Source: VGRF01 sp964460485 (lineage in GTDB: Bacteria > Myxococcota_A > UBA9160 > UBA6930). From it: a stretch of DNA of 30,406 bases. This document shows positions 1 to 7,711 of this stretch, piece after piece. The stretch spans positions 1 through 30,406 of the forward strand of contig CAYWRY010000043.1 of the NCBI GenBank assembly GCA_964460485.1, read 5' to 3'. The position numbers and the translations under genes were made by a program. The notes beneath the pieces were generated by a model that was given only the letters and a program-made list of their open reading frames with translations, had not been told where the DNA came from and ran no database searches. Position 1 is the first letter of the stretch, and each line of letters begins with the position of its first letter.

Positions 1-2
1 AC

Positions 3-854
3 ACGCGCGAGCAGCGCCGCGCGCTCTACGAGGAGCTGTGGCAGCGCGGCGGCTTTCGCTTCTTCACGGACGGCTACGGCGACGTCGCGACGAGCGAGGA
101 AGCCAACGCCGTCCTCTCCGATTTCATGCGCGACAAGATTCGCGCGATCGTGAAGGACCCGGAGACCGCGAGGAAGCTGATGCCCGACTACTTCGTGATG
201 ACGAAGCGGCCGATCCTCGACGACGGCTACTTCGAGGCCTTCAATCGCGACAACGTCACGCTGATCGATCTACGCGAGGATCCGATCGAGCGCTTCACGC
301 GGAACAGCGTGGTGACGCGATCGGGCGAGCATCCCATCGACATGCTCGTGCTGGCGACCGGGTTCGACGCCATCAGCGGCTCGATGCTGCGGCTCGACCC
401 CCGAGGCCGCGGCGGCGTGCGCCTGAAGGAGCGCTGGCACGATCGCTTCCACAACTATGTCGGCATGACGATCGCCGGCTTCCCAAACCTGTTCATGATC
501 CACGGTCCCGGCTCGCCCGGCGTCCTCTACAACATGCCGCTCGGCGCCGAGCGCCAGATCGGCTGGATCGGCGACTTCCTGCGCCACCTCGACAAGAACG
601 GCGTGGGCGCCGCCGAGCCGACGACGGAGAGCGAGGACGCGTGGTCGGCCGAGGTCGCCGGGATCGCGAACGCCACGCTCTTCCCCCGCACGAACTCCTG
701 GTGGACGGGCGCGAACATCGAGGGCAAGCCCCGCTACTTCTCCGCGTACCTGGCCGGCTCGATCTACTACCAGCGCCTCGCCGACCTCGCGGCCCAGGGC
801 TACGCAGGGTTCTCGTTCGAGCCAGCGCGCGCGAGCGACACCGCCACAAGGTGA
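3..854 (+). CDS. Baeyer-Villiger-type flavin monooxygenase, C-terminal part
   Basis: This is the 3' portion of a gene that begins before the window; the open frame runs from base 3 to TGA at 852-854. Visible blocks are typical of cyclohexanone monooxygenase-like class B flavoproteins: LVLATGFDA, then DPRGRGG, then GFPNLFMIHGPGSP, and near the end NSWWTGANIEGKPR followed by a tyrosine-rich stretch. In the family these enzymes use FAD and NADPH to insert oxygen next to a ketone or to oxygenate heteroatoms. The N-terminal FAD-binding glycine motif and the fingerprint motif are outside the window, so substrate class cannot be judged. It is convergent with the TetR gene at 1004. A link to steroid metabolism is tempting because of the neighbours but is only speculation. 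An internal ATG at 126 is unlikely to be the start because family-like sequence continues upstream of it. Confidence 0.85.
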   Translation, partial: TREQRRALYEELWQRGGFRFFTDGYGDVATSEEANAVLSDFMRDKIRAIVKDPETARKLMPDYFVMTKRPILDDGYFEAFNRDNVTLIDLREDPIERFTRNSVVTRSGEHPIDMLVLATGFDAISGSMLRLDPRGRGGVRLKERWHDRFHNYVGMTIAGFPNLFMIHGPGSPGVLYNMPLGAERQIGWIGDFLRHLDKNGVGAAEPTTESEDAWSAEVAGIANATLFPRTNSWWTGANIEGKPRYFSAYLAGSIYYQRLADLAAQGYAGFSFEPARASDTATR

Positions 855-1003
855 GTGTCGCCGCTTCCGCGGAACGCGTGGTCGCCCGCCTCGCATGGAC
901 GATGGTGAGGAGCGCCCCGGCAGGGCGCATCCCTCTCGGGCGATTGACGGCCGCCGGGGCAGCCGCCGGCCGAGCGAGTCCGCAAGCGCTGGCACGCAGC
1001 CGG

Positions 1004-1624
1004 TCAGCCCGGCCTCGGCGTCCTCTCCGCCACCAGCTCCTTCACCAGCTCGAGCGCCGAGGCAGAGCCCGCCGTGGTGCCCCCGATCGACAGCAGCAGG
1101 TCGCCGTGCAGCGCGGCGGCGACGAGGGCCGCCAGCGCGGCGGCCTCGGCGGGGCTGCGCGCGACTTCGACGAAGTCGCTCGTCAGGCCCGCGCGGAAGT
1201 CGTGGTCCAGGGCGAGGAGCTCGCGGCGAAGCGAGGCGGCGTGAGGCTGCGCGGCGAAGATCCAGGCGAGGAAGGCGCGCAGGGTCGCGCGATGCTCGCG
1301 GACGAAGGCGTAATACGTGTCGATCTGATGGAGCAGGCGCTCGCGCGCGCTCGCGAGGTTGCGGCCGAGCTCGAGGGACCGGCGGAACGGGACGAGGAAG
1401 TGGCGAGCGGTGGCCTCGAACAGCGTCTGCTTGTCGGAGAAGTGCCAGAAGATGGAGGCGCGGCTCACGCCGGCGCGCTGGGCGATCTGGGACGTGCTCG
1501 TGCGGTGGTAGCCGCGCGCTGCAAACAGCTCCATCGCGGCGCGCAGGATGCGCTCCTGGGTGAGCGCCTTGCGCGCCGGCGGCACGTTCGCTTCGGGGCG
1601 CGCGCTCGGTGCGAGGTGGGTCAC
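1004..1624 (-). CDS. TetR family transcriptional regulator
   Basis: A 206-residue protein with the TetR layout: an N-terminal helix-turn-helix reading TSTSQIAQRAGVSRASIFWH, preceded by a helix of the type ERILRAAMELFAARGY, followed by a variable helical ligand-binding domain. The chosen start is GTG at 1624-1622. It overlaps the TGA stop (1623-1621) of the upstream squalene monooxygenase-cyclase gene in a GTGA arrangement, so the two are probably translationally coupled. The open frame continues upstream to 1855, but that part overlaps the cyclase and is not TetR-like. Because it is co-transcribed with the cyclase fusion it is a natural candidate for local control of the sterol genes, perhaps sensing a lipid or sterol. 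The ligand is unknown and this role is inferred from position only. Confidence 0.88.
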   Translation of the reverse strand: MTHLAPSARPEANVPPARKALTQERILRAAMELFAARGYHRTSTSQIAQRAGVSRASIFWHFSDKQTLFEATARHFLVPFRRSLELGRNLASARERLLHQIDTYYAFVREHRATLRAFLAWIFAAQPHAASLRRELLALDHDFRAGLTSDFVEVARSPAEAAALAALVAAALHGDLLLSIGGTTAGSASALELVKELVAERTPRPG

Positions 1625-4600
1625 TGCGCTTCGAGCCAAAGGCTGCGGCGCGCCTCGAACAGCGCGAGAGCCCAGACCGGGAAGTAGGCGCGATAGAGCT
1701 CGTAGTCGAGCAGCGCGGTACGGAAGAACAGGCCCGCCGGATCCTGCTGCGGCCAGCTGCCGTCTTCGTTCTGTGCATCGATCAGGAAGCGCGCGCCCCG
1801 CGAGATCGCCTCCCAGTCGGCATCCTCCGCTTCGAGCAGCCCCATCACGGCCCACGCCGTCTGCACCACTTGGCTGGTGGTGTGTGGCAGGTAGCGCGCC
1901 TGGCTGCAGCCGTCGGGATGCTCACCCCAGCCGCCGTCCGCCCGCTGGTGCGCGCGCAGCCAGGCGCACGCGCGACGCAGCGCGGGGTCTTCCGGCGGCG
2001 CGCCGGCCGCCCGCAGGCCGCGGATTCCGAACAGCGTGCCGTAGGTGAACTGCACGCCCCAGACGCCGCGCCACGAGCCATCGGCGTGCTGCAGGCGGCG
2101 CAGTCGGCGCTCGGCGCGCGCGATCCCGCGCGAGAGCGCGTCCCCTAACAAAGAGGGGTGGCGCGCGCGCAGGCGCGCGAGCGCGGCGATGCAGGAGGCG
2201 GTGCACTCGACGTAGGACGCCTCGCTCATCGATTCGCCGAACATCTCGGCGGGGTTCAGCCACTCGAGGCCCAGCCGCGTGCGGCGGGCCTCGTAGCTCC
2301 CGAAGCCGCCGTCCGGGTTCTGGCAGCACAGCACGAAGCGCGCGGCGGCCGCCCGATCGGCGGTAGACAAACGTGCTTCGTCGCTCGCGAGCGCTTCCAT
2401 CGCCTCCGCCGTGCAGTCGCTGACGGGCCAGCCGTGCCACGCACCAGCAAAACAAAACCCGCCGTGGGGATCGAGGCGAAACGCCGAATGTATGGCCTCG
2501 GGAGTCTGACGGATCTGCTGCGCCGCCAGGAACTCGGCGCCCCGCGCGATCGCCTTCTCGGCGGGGGCGAAGGGCGCGGCGTGCGCCAGCGCCTGGAGCG
2601 CGAACGACGTGTCCCAGGTCGCGCTGCGCGCGCCCGCCACGCGCAGACCCTCGCGCTCGTCGATCCACATCCACGCGTCGAGGCGCTCGATCGCACGCGC
2701 GAGCTCGGCGTCGGCGCCGCCGCCCGCGTGCAGCGCGAGCAGGCCGAGCAGCCCGCTCACCGGCGAGAGCGACGTGCCGTCCGTCGTGCGCAGGTCGAAG
2801 CGCATGCGCGCGTCGAGCTCGGCGAGCAGGCGCCCGCGCAGCGCCGGCGAGTGATGGCGATCGACGAAGCCGAGCACGCGGTACGCGGCGCGCAGCGCGA
2901 GGCCGGGCGGCGCCAGCAGGTCGCCGGCGCGCAGCCGCGAGCGCGCCTCGCGCCAGCGCACGCGTTCGAATCCACCGGAGAAGAGCTCCGCGCGAATCTC
3001 CCGCAGGCGTGCCGAGTCCGGCACGCGCGGCCGGCGCGCGTAAAGCGCGGACATCGCCAGGTAGATGTGTCGCGTGTGGCAGTAGAAGCGCGACGGATGA
3101 AGCGGCAGCCACCGGGGGAGCGCCCACAGCTCGGGGATCAGCGGCGGCACACCCTGCCAGTCGAACAGCCCGAGCAAGGCGAGCCACAGCTTCCCCCAGC
3201 TCGGGATGGCGAGGACGTTCTCGCGCTCGATGAACGCGCGGGCGCGCGCGAGCAGCGGCGAATCCGGCGCCTCGCCGAGCAGCCGCGCGGCCACGTAGAC
3301 GAGCGTCGTGACAAAGAGATAGGGGCGAGATCGGCTGTGGAGCCCCCACAGCCCTGCTTCGTCCTGGGTCTGCGCGAACTGGCGCAGCAGCGCGGCGCGG
3401 CGCTCGGGCGACAGCTCGCGGCCGACCGCGTGTGCGAACAGCGCGTACTGGGCGGCGAGCATGGGGCACCAGCGCACCTCGCCTTCCCAGCTGCCGTCCG
3501 CGCGCTGCGCGGCCACGAGTGACGCGACGCCGCGGCGCAGCGCGAGCGCGGCGATCGGTGCCGATCCTCGCGAGCGAAGCGCAGGGGAAGCGGGAGCAGC
3601 GGGCGCGCGCGCGGCGCCGAGCAGCGCCCCGCGCGCGAGCCAGCCAACCCGGCGTGCGAGCTCGCGGACACCGGCCGCCGCAGCCGCGCGCTCGCCGCGG
3701 CGCAACGCCTTGCCCGTGAGCCCGAGCAGAGCGGAGCACGAGACGCGCAGGAACGTGCTCGCGAATCCCGCCAGCTGGCCGGGCTCCGCCGCGAGGTACC
3801 GCATCGAGCGAGCGCGCGCGCGCGGGCTTCGCCGCCAGAGGCGAAGCATGCTCGCGCGCACCGCGCGCGCCGCCTCCGACTCGCTCGCGAACGCCTCGTA
3901 CAGCGCGGAGGCGAGCAGCTCGGGCGCGCGCGTCGCGCGGCGGCGCGCGCGCGCCCAGCTCTCGAGGTCGCTCGCGTGGGCGAGCTCGACGGCATCGGCC
4001 AGCCCGAGCGTCATCCCGACCGCGGTCAGCGGATGCTGGAAGCCGACCGCGTCGCCGACCAGCGCGAGGCCGGCGCGAGCCTGGTCGGTGCGCGCGCGGG
4101 ATTGATTCACGGCCCAGGCGAGCTCGCCCTTCTCGAGGGCCTCCGCGAACGCCGGCCGCAGCTGCTCCGGCAGCACCGGCGCGTAGGCGGCGTGCAGCCA
4201 CTGCGGCTCGGCGCGCGCGTGAAGCGGGACGTCGAGGCACAGGCGGAGCTCGTGCGGCGTGATGCGATACGCGAGCACGGGGCCCGGCCCGCCGAGAAAG
4301 ACGTGACCGAAGCCCTCGTGCGGAAGCGACGCCCCTTCGACGCGTAGGCCCGCCATGCGCGACAGCGTGACGCGCCCGTCGTCGAGCCCGAGCGCGGCGC
4401 GGGCGCGCGACCTCCGGCCGTCGGCGCCGATCACGCGCGCCGCGCGCACGCGGATCTCGCGCCGCTGGGCGGCGGCATGGAAGCGCACCTCTCCGTCGCG
4501 AATCGTCGTGACGCGCGCGCCCGTCTCGTAACGAATCGCCGCGCAGGCGAGGGCGGCCGCGCGCATCCGCTCCACCAGCCCGGCGTGCTCGCCGCTCCAG

Positions 4601-4890
4601 CCGCGCGCCTCCCCGGGGTAAGGCAGGACGACCGGCGCTCCGCCGCCGCCGGGATGGACGACGAAGCCACGGCCCGTGTCGAACGCTGGCGCCGGATCGA
4701 TGCCCACAGCGCGTAGCGCGGCGACGCCGCGCGGGTGCAGCCACTCGCCCGCGAGCCGCTCGCACGCCTTGGGGTTCGCCTCGAGCAGCAGCACCCGCGC
4801 GCCCGCCTGGGCGTGGGCGAGCGCAGCCGCGCAGCCCGCGGGTCCGGCGCCTACCACAACGACGTCGAACTCCGCGCGTGCCTCGCTCAA
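1621..4890 (-). CDS. Fused squalene monooxygenase-oxidosqualene cyclase
   Basis: A single 1089-residue open frame carries two enzymes. Residues about 1-420 resemble squalene monooxygenase: the FAD motif GAGPAG (14-19), a RLAGEWLHPRG block, GADGRRSR (155-162), GPGPVLAYRI (201-210) and GDAVGFQHPLTAVGMT (279-294), matching the eukaryotic GDAxNMRHPLTGGGMT signature. A short Ala/Arg-rich linker (about 420-445) leads to an oxidosqualene cyclase domain (about 445-1085). It has WGKLWLAL, FYCHTR with H605, DCTAE (825-829, catalytic acid D825), the partner cysteines C826 and C896 (VECTAS), Y866 and several QW-type repeats such as DGSWRGVWG. Hopene cyclases carry DxDDTA instead, so this is the sterol-type enzyme. 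Predicted role: squalene to 2,3-oxidosqualene to a tetracyclic sterol, at the inner membrane. The start is TTG with GGAG six bases upstream. The gene is divergent from the dxs-led squalene operon and overlaps the TetR gene. Confidence 0.93.
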   Translation of the reverse strand: MSEARAEFDVVVVGAGPAGCAAALAHAQAGARVLLLEANPKACERLAGEWLHPRGVAALRAVGIDPAPAFDTGRGFVVHPGGGGAPVVLPYPGEARGWSGEHAGLVERMRAAALACAAIRYETGARVTTIRDGEVRFHAAAQRREIRVRAARVIGADGRRSRARAALGLDDGRVTLSRMAGLRVEGASLPHEGFGHVFLGGPGPVLAYRITPHELRLCLDVPLHARAEPQWLHAAYAPVLPEQLRPAFAEALEKGELAWAVNQSRARTDQARAGLALVGDAVGFQHPLTAVGMTLGLADAVELAHASDLESWARARRRATRAPELLASALYEAFASESEAARAVRASMLRLWRRSPRARARSMRYLAAEPGQLAGFASTFLRVSCSALLGLTGKALRRGERAAAAAGVRELARRVGWLARGALLGAARAPAAPASPALRSRGSAPIAALALRRGVASLVAAQRADGSWEGEVRWCPMLAAQYALFAHAVGRELSPERRAALLRQFAQTQDEAGLWGLHSRSRPYLFVTTLVYVAARLLGEAPDSPLLARARAFIERENVLAIPSWGKLWLALLGLFDWQGVPPLIPELWALPRWLPLHPSRFYCHTRHIYLAMSALYARRPRVPDSARLREIRAELFSGGFERVRWREARSRLRAGDLLAPPGLALRAAYRVLGFVDRHHSPALRGRLLAELDARMRFDLRTTDGTSLSPVSGLLGLLALHAGGGADAELARAIERLDAWMWIDEREGLRVAGARSATWDTSFALQALAHAAPFAPAEKAIARGAEFLAAQQIRQTPEAIHSAFRLDPHGGFCFAGAWHGWPVSDCTAEAMEALASDEARLSTADRAAAARFVLCCQNPDGGFGSYEARRTRLGLEWLNPAEMFGESMSEASYVECTASCIAALARLRARHPSLLGDALSRGIARAERRLRRLQHADGSWRGVWGVQFTYGTLFGIRGLRAAGAPPEDPALRRACAWLRAHQRADGGWGEHPDGCSQARYLPHTTSQVVQTAWAVMGLLEAEDADWEAISRGARFLIDAQNEDGSWPQQDPAGLFFRTALLDYELYRAYFPVWALALFEARRSLWLEAQ

Positions 4891-4896
4891 TCGCTT

Positions 4897-4900
4897 CTCC
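4897..4900 (-). promoter_or_regulatory. Ribosome binding site for the cyclase fusion
   Basis: On the minus strand GGAG lies six bases before TTG at 4890-4888. This supports the TTG start, which places the FAD-binding beta strand eight residues into the protein as is normal for the family. Confidence 0.5.
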
Positions 4901-5014
4901 GGGTTCGCTGCGAGACGAGGCGAGAGTCGCCGCTGCGCGACGACGAGGCTCGCCTGGCCGCGCGCGTTGTATCAGCGAGCCGGCGTGAGGAGTCGCGAAT
5001 GCGTCCGCCATCTG

Positions 5015-5036
5015 GACCGATTTCGTCGGATTGGTC
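5015..5036. promoter_or_regulatory. Possible operator palindrome in divergent promoter region
   Basis: The 215-bp gap between the divergently transcribed cyclase fusion and dxs contains an imperfect palindrome, GACCGAT, eight bases, ATTGGTC, with one mismatch between the arms. Its centre holds a smaller inverted pair, CCGA and TCGG. The size suits a TetR-family operator, and a TetR gene sits in the adjoining operon. Nothing in the sequence proves binding, and short palindromes are common by chance in GC-rich DNA. Confidence 0.25.
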
Positions 5037-5092
5037 AGCGGAACCGATCGCTCGACGCCGCCTCGCCGGGGAAGCTGCGCGAGCCGTGAGCC

Positions 5093-5099
5093 AGGGGGG
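5093..5099 (+). promoter_or_regulatory. Ribosome binding site for dxs
   Basis: AGGGGGG lies six bases before the TTG codon at 5106. It decides the start of dxs, because the frame stays open further upstream to an ATG at 5031 in sequence that does not resemble the family. Confidence 0.5.
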
Positions 5100-5105
5100 C
5101 GCAGC

Positions 5106-6848
5106 TTGCAGTCGTGGGTCGACGATCCTTGCCAACTGCGTGGCATGCCCGTGCAGCATCTCAGCCGCGTCGCCGGAGAACTGCGCGAGTTCCTGATCAG
5201 CGTGGGCGCGAAGGTCGGCGGCCACTTCGCGGGCAGCCTCGGCACGGTGGAGCTGTCGGTCGCCCTGCACGCGGTCTTCGACACGCCGAGCGACCGCATC
5301 GTCTGGGACGTCGGCCATCAAGCCTACGGCCACAAAGTTCTCACGGGTCGGCGTGACGCGATCCTTCGCATCAAGCGCTCCGATGGACCCGCGGGCTTCC
5401 TGCGGCGTTGCGAGAGCCCCTACGACGCCTTCGGCGCCGGACACGCCGGCACCTCCGTCTCCGCGGCGCTCGGCATGGCGGAGGCCTTCGAGCGCACCGG
5501 CAGCGCGCGCCGCGCAGTGGCGGTGATCGGCGACGGCGCCGCCACCGCGGGAATGGCGTTCGAGGCGCTCAACCACGCGGGACATCTGGGCGCGAACCTG
5601 CGGGTCGTCTTCAACGACAACGGCATGTCGATCGCGCCGAACGTCGGAGGCCTGCATCGCACCGGACGCACGCGCGCCTACGCCGAAGCGCTCGGTTTCT
5701 GCTACGCGGGCCCGGTCGACGGCCACGACCTCCCGGCGCTGCTCGACGCGCTGGTCTGGCTGCGCGAGAGCGCGGGCCCGGCGTTCCTCCACGTGCGCAC
5801 GCACAAGGGCAAGGGCTACGCGCCCGCCGAGGCCGACCCCTACCGCTGGCATGCGACGGCGCCCTTCGAGATCGGGACGGGTGCCCGCAAGGGCTCGTCC
5901 TCGGCCACGACCTGGACGCACGCCTTCGCGGCCGCGCTCGGTCGCCTCGCGGCGCGAGACGCGCGCGTCGTCGCCGTCACCGCCGCCATGCCGGACGGCA
6001 CCGGCCTCGATCGCTTCGCGCAGGAGCACCCGGGCCGCGTCTACGACGTGGGCATCGCGGAGCAGCACGCAGTGACCTTTGCGGCCGGGCTCGCCGCCGA
6101 AGGCCTCCGCCCGGTGTGCGCGATCTACTCGGCGTTCCTGCAGCGCGGCTTCGATCAGATCGTGCACGACGTCGCGCTCCAGGATCTCCCGGTCTGCTTC
6201 GCGCTCGATCGCGCGGGCCTGGTCGGCCCGGACGGGCCGACGCATCACGGCGCGTTCGACCTCGCCTACTTGCGCACGATCCCGAACCTCGTGATCGCGG
6301 CGCCGCGCGACGAGAACCAGCTCCAGCACTTGCTCGCGACCGGCATCGAGTGCGGTCATCCCTTCGCGCTGCGCTTCCCGCGCGGGCCCGTGTGCGCTGC
6401 GCCGCTCGATCCGGACGCCAAACCCCTGCCGATCGGTCGCGGCGAGCTGCTGCGCGAAGGCACGTCCCTCGCGCTCGTCGCGCTCGGCAGCACGGTCGGC
6501 CCGGCGCTCGCCGCCGCCGAGCGGCTGGCGGAAGAGGGTCTCGACGCCGCGGTGATCGACGCGCGCTTCGTGAAGCCGCTCGACGCCGATCTGCTCGAGT
6601 CCGTGGCGCGCCGCGTGCCGCGCCTGATCACGATCGAGGACCACGCCCTCGCCGGAGGCTTCGGCGGCGCGGTGCTCGAGGCCCTCTGCGATCGAGGCGT
6701 GTCGATCCGCGTCGAGCGCCTCGGCCTGCCCGACCGCTTCATCGACCACGGCACGCAGGAAGAGCAGTGGGCCGAGGCGGCGATCGACGTGGACGCGATC
6801 GTCGCCTGCGCGCTCGGGCGCTCCCGGCGGGCGGAGTCGTCGCGATGA
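5106..6848 (+). CDS. dxs: 1-deoxy-D-xylulose-5-phosphate synthase (short-loop form)
   Basis: First enzyme of the MEP pathway: it condenses pyruvate and glyceraldehyde 3-phosphate using thiamine diphosphate. From the TTG start the protein has 580 residues. Family blocks are clear: GGHFAGSLGTVEL, WDVGHQAYGHK (about 67-77), GHAGTS with H113, the thiamine site GDGAATAGMAFEALNHA (142-158) closed by N170/N172, GIAEQHAVTFAAGLA with the catalytic Glu, and AGLVGPDGPTHHGAFD. Compared with E. coli Dxs (620 residues) about 40 residues are missing between NVGG (179-182) and LGFCYAGPVDGHD (196-208). That segment is a mobile surface loop in the known structures, so activity is still expected. It is the first gene of a seven-gene overlapping operon; its TGA overlaps the ATG of hpnD (ATGA). 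Confidence 0.92.
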   Translation: MQSWVDDPCQLRGMPVQHLSRVAGELREFLISVGAKVGGHFAGSLGTVELSVALHAVFDTPSDRIVWDVGHQAYGHKVLTGRRDAILRIKRSDGPAGFLRRCESPYDAFGAGHAGTSVSAALGMAEAFERTGSARRAVAVIGDGAATAGMAFEALNHAGHLGANLRVVFNDNGMSIAPNVGGLHRTGRTRAYAEALGFCYAGPVDGHDLPALLDALVWLRESAGPAFLHVRTHKGKGYAPAEADPYRWHATAPFEIGTGARKGSSSATTWTHAFAAALGRLAARDARVVAVTAAMPDGTGLDRFAQEHPGRVYDVGIAEQHAVTFAAGLAAEGLRPVCAIYSAFLQRGFDQIVHDVALQDLPVCFALDRAGLVGPDGPTHHGAFDLAYLRTIPNLVIAAPRDENQLQHLLATGIECGHPFALRFPRGPVCAAPLDPDAKPLPIGRGELLREGTSLALVALGSTVGPALAAAERLAEEGLDAAVIDARFVKPLDADLLESVARRVPRLITIEDHALAGGFGGAVLEALCDRGVSIRVERLGLPDRFIDHGTQEEQWAEAAIDVDAIVACALGRSRRAESSR

Positions 6849-7711
6849 CGCCCGATCCGCGCGTCGCAGACGCCTACCGCCACTGCGCGGCCATCACGCG
6901 CGCGAGCGGCTCGAGCTTCCTGGCGGCCTTCTGGATGTTCCCGCGCGAGCAGCGCCGAGCGCTCCACGCGATCTACGCCTTCTGCCGTCTGGCCGACGAC
7001 ATCGCCGACGACGAGAGCGTGAGCGGCGACCGCGCGCGCTTGATGATCGAGTGGCGCCGCGTGCTCGACGAGGCATACCTCGGCAAGTCGGAGCATCCGG
7101 TCGGAATCGCGCTCGGCGACGCCGCCGAGCGCTTTCGCCTGCCGCAGCGGTGGTTCGCCGACCTGCTCTCGGGCGTCGAGATGGATCTGCGCGGCGAGCC
7201 GATCGAGCAGTTCGCGGAGCTCGAGCACTATTGTTACTGCGTCGCGGCGACGGTGGGCCTGTCGATCCTGGCGGTGCGCGGCCTGCGCGGGCCCGCCGTC
7301 GAGCGCTACGCGATCGCGCTCGGCACCGCCGTGCAGCTCACCAACGTGCTGCGCGACGTGGGCGCCGACGCTCGCGCCGGGCGCGTGTATCTCGCGGCCG
7401 AGGATCTCGCGCGCATGGGCGTCGCACGCGACGCGCTGAAGAGCGACACGCTCACCGAGCCGGTACGGCTGCTGCTCGCGCTCTACGCCGAGCGCGCGCG
7501 CATCCGCTACGAGCAGGCGGACCGGCTGCTGCCCGCCGAGCTGTGGCGCGCGGCCCGGCCGGCGCGCGCGATGGGGGCGATCTACCGCGAGCTGCTGGAA
7601 CGGCTCCAGCACCAGAGCTTCCCGTGCCTCGAGCGCACGCTGCGGCTGTCGCGCCGCGAGCGCCTCGCGATCGCCGCGCGCGTGTGGCTCGGCGCCGGGG
7701 CGAGCGCGTGA
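6845..7711 (+). CDS. hpnD: Presqualene diphosphate synthase
   Basis: A 288-residue trans-isoprenyl diphosphate synthase of the squalene/phytoene synthase family. The two Asp-rich magnesium-binding motifs are DDIAD (51-55) and DVGAD (171-175), the latter in LTNVLRDVGADARAGRVYL. The N-terminal GSSFLAAFWMFPREQRRALHAIYAFCRLADD block points to HpnD rather than HpnC. In the three-enzyme bacterial route HpnD joins two farnesyl diphosphates into presqualene diphosphate. The ATG at 6845 overlaps the dxs stop, and the stop overlaps the GTG of the isomerase gene. A phytoene synthase role cannot be excluded from motifs alone, but hpnC and hpnE in the same operon make the squalene role much more likely. 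Confidence 0.88.
   Translation: MTPDPRVADAYRHCAAITRASGSSFLAAFWMFPREQRRALHAIYAFCRLADDIADDESVSGDRARLMIEWRRVLDEAYLGKSEHPVGIALGDAAERFRLPQRWFADLLSGVEMDLRGEPIEQFAELEHYCYCVAATVGLSILAVRGLRGPAVERYAIALGTAVQLTNVLRDVGADARAGRVYLAAEDLARMGVARDALKSDTLTEPVRLLLALYAERARIRYEQADRLLPAELWRAARPARAMGAIYRELLERLQHQSFPCLERTLRLSRRERLAIAARVWLGAGASA

Noticed and set aside
1625..1855. Upstream extension of the TetR gene
   Set aside because: The frame is open but the added residues lie inside the cyclase gene and resemble no regulator. The GTG at 1624 gives a normal-length protein.
2158..3522. Long plus-strand open frame opposite the cyclase fusion
   Set aside because: It encodes low-complexity Arg/Ala-rich sequence with no family resemblance. 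The opposite strand holds a well-matched cyclase, so this is a GC-driven shadow.
1621..3560. Squalene-hopene cyclase for the C-terminal domain of the fusion
   Set aside because: The DxDDTA motif of hopene cyclases is absent. DCTAE, the two partner cysteines and the FYCHTR block match oxidosqualene cyclases instead.
3600..4890. Geranylgeranyl reductase for the N-terminal domain of the fusion
   Set aside because: The FAD motif alone would fit, but GPGPVLAYRI, HPLTAVGMT and the ALYEAF segment follow squalene monooxygenase order and wording, and the fused partner acts on its product.
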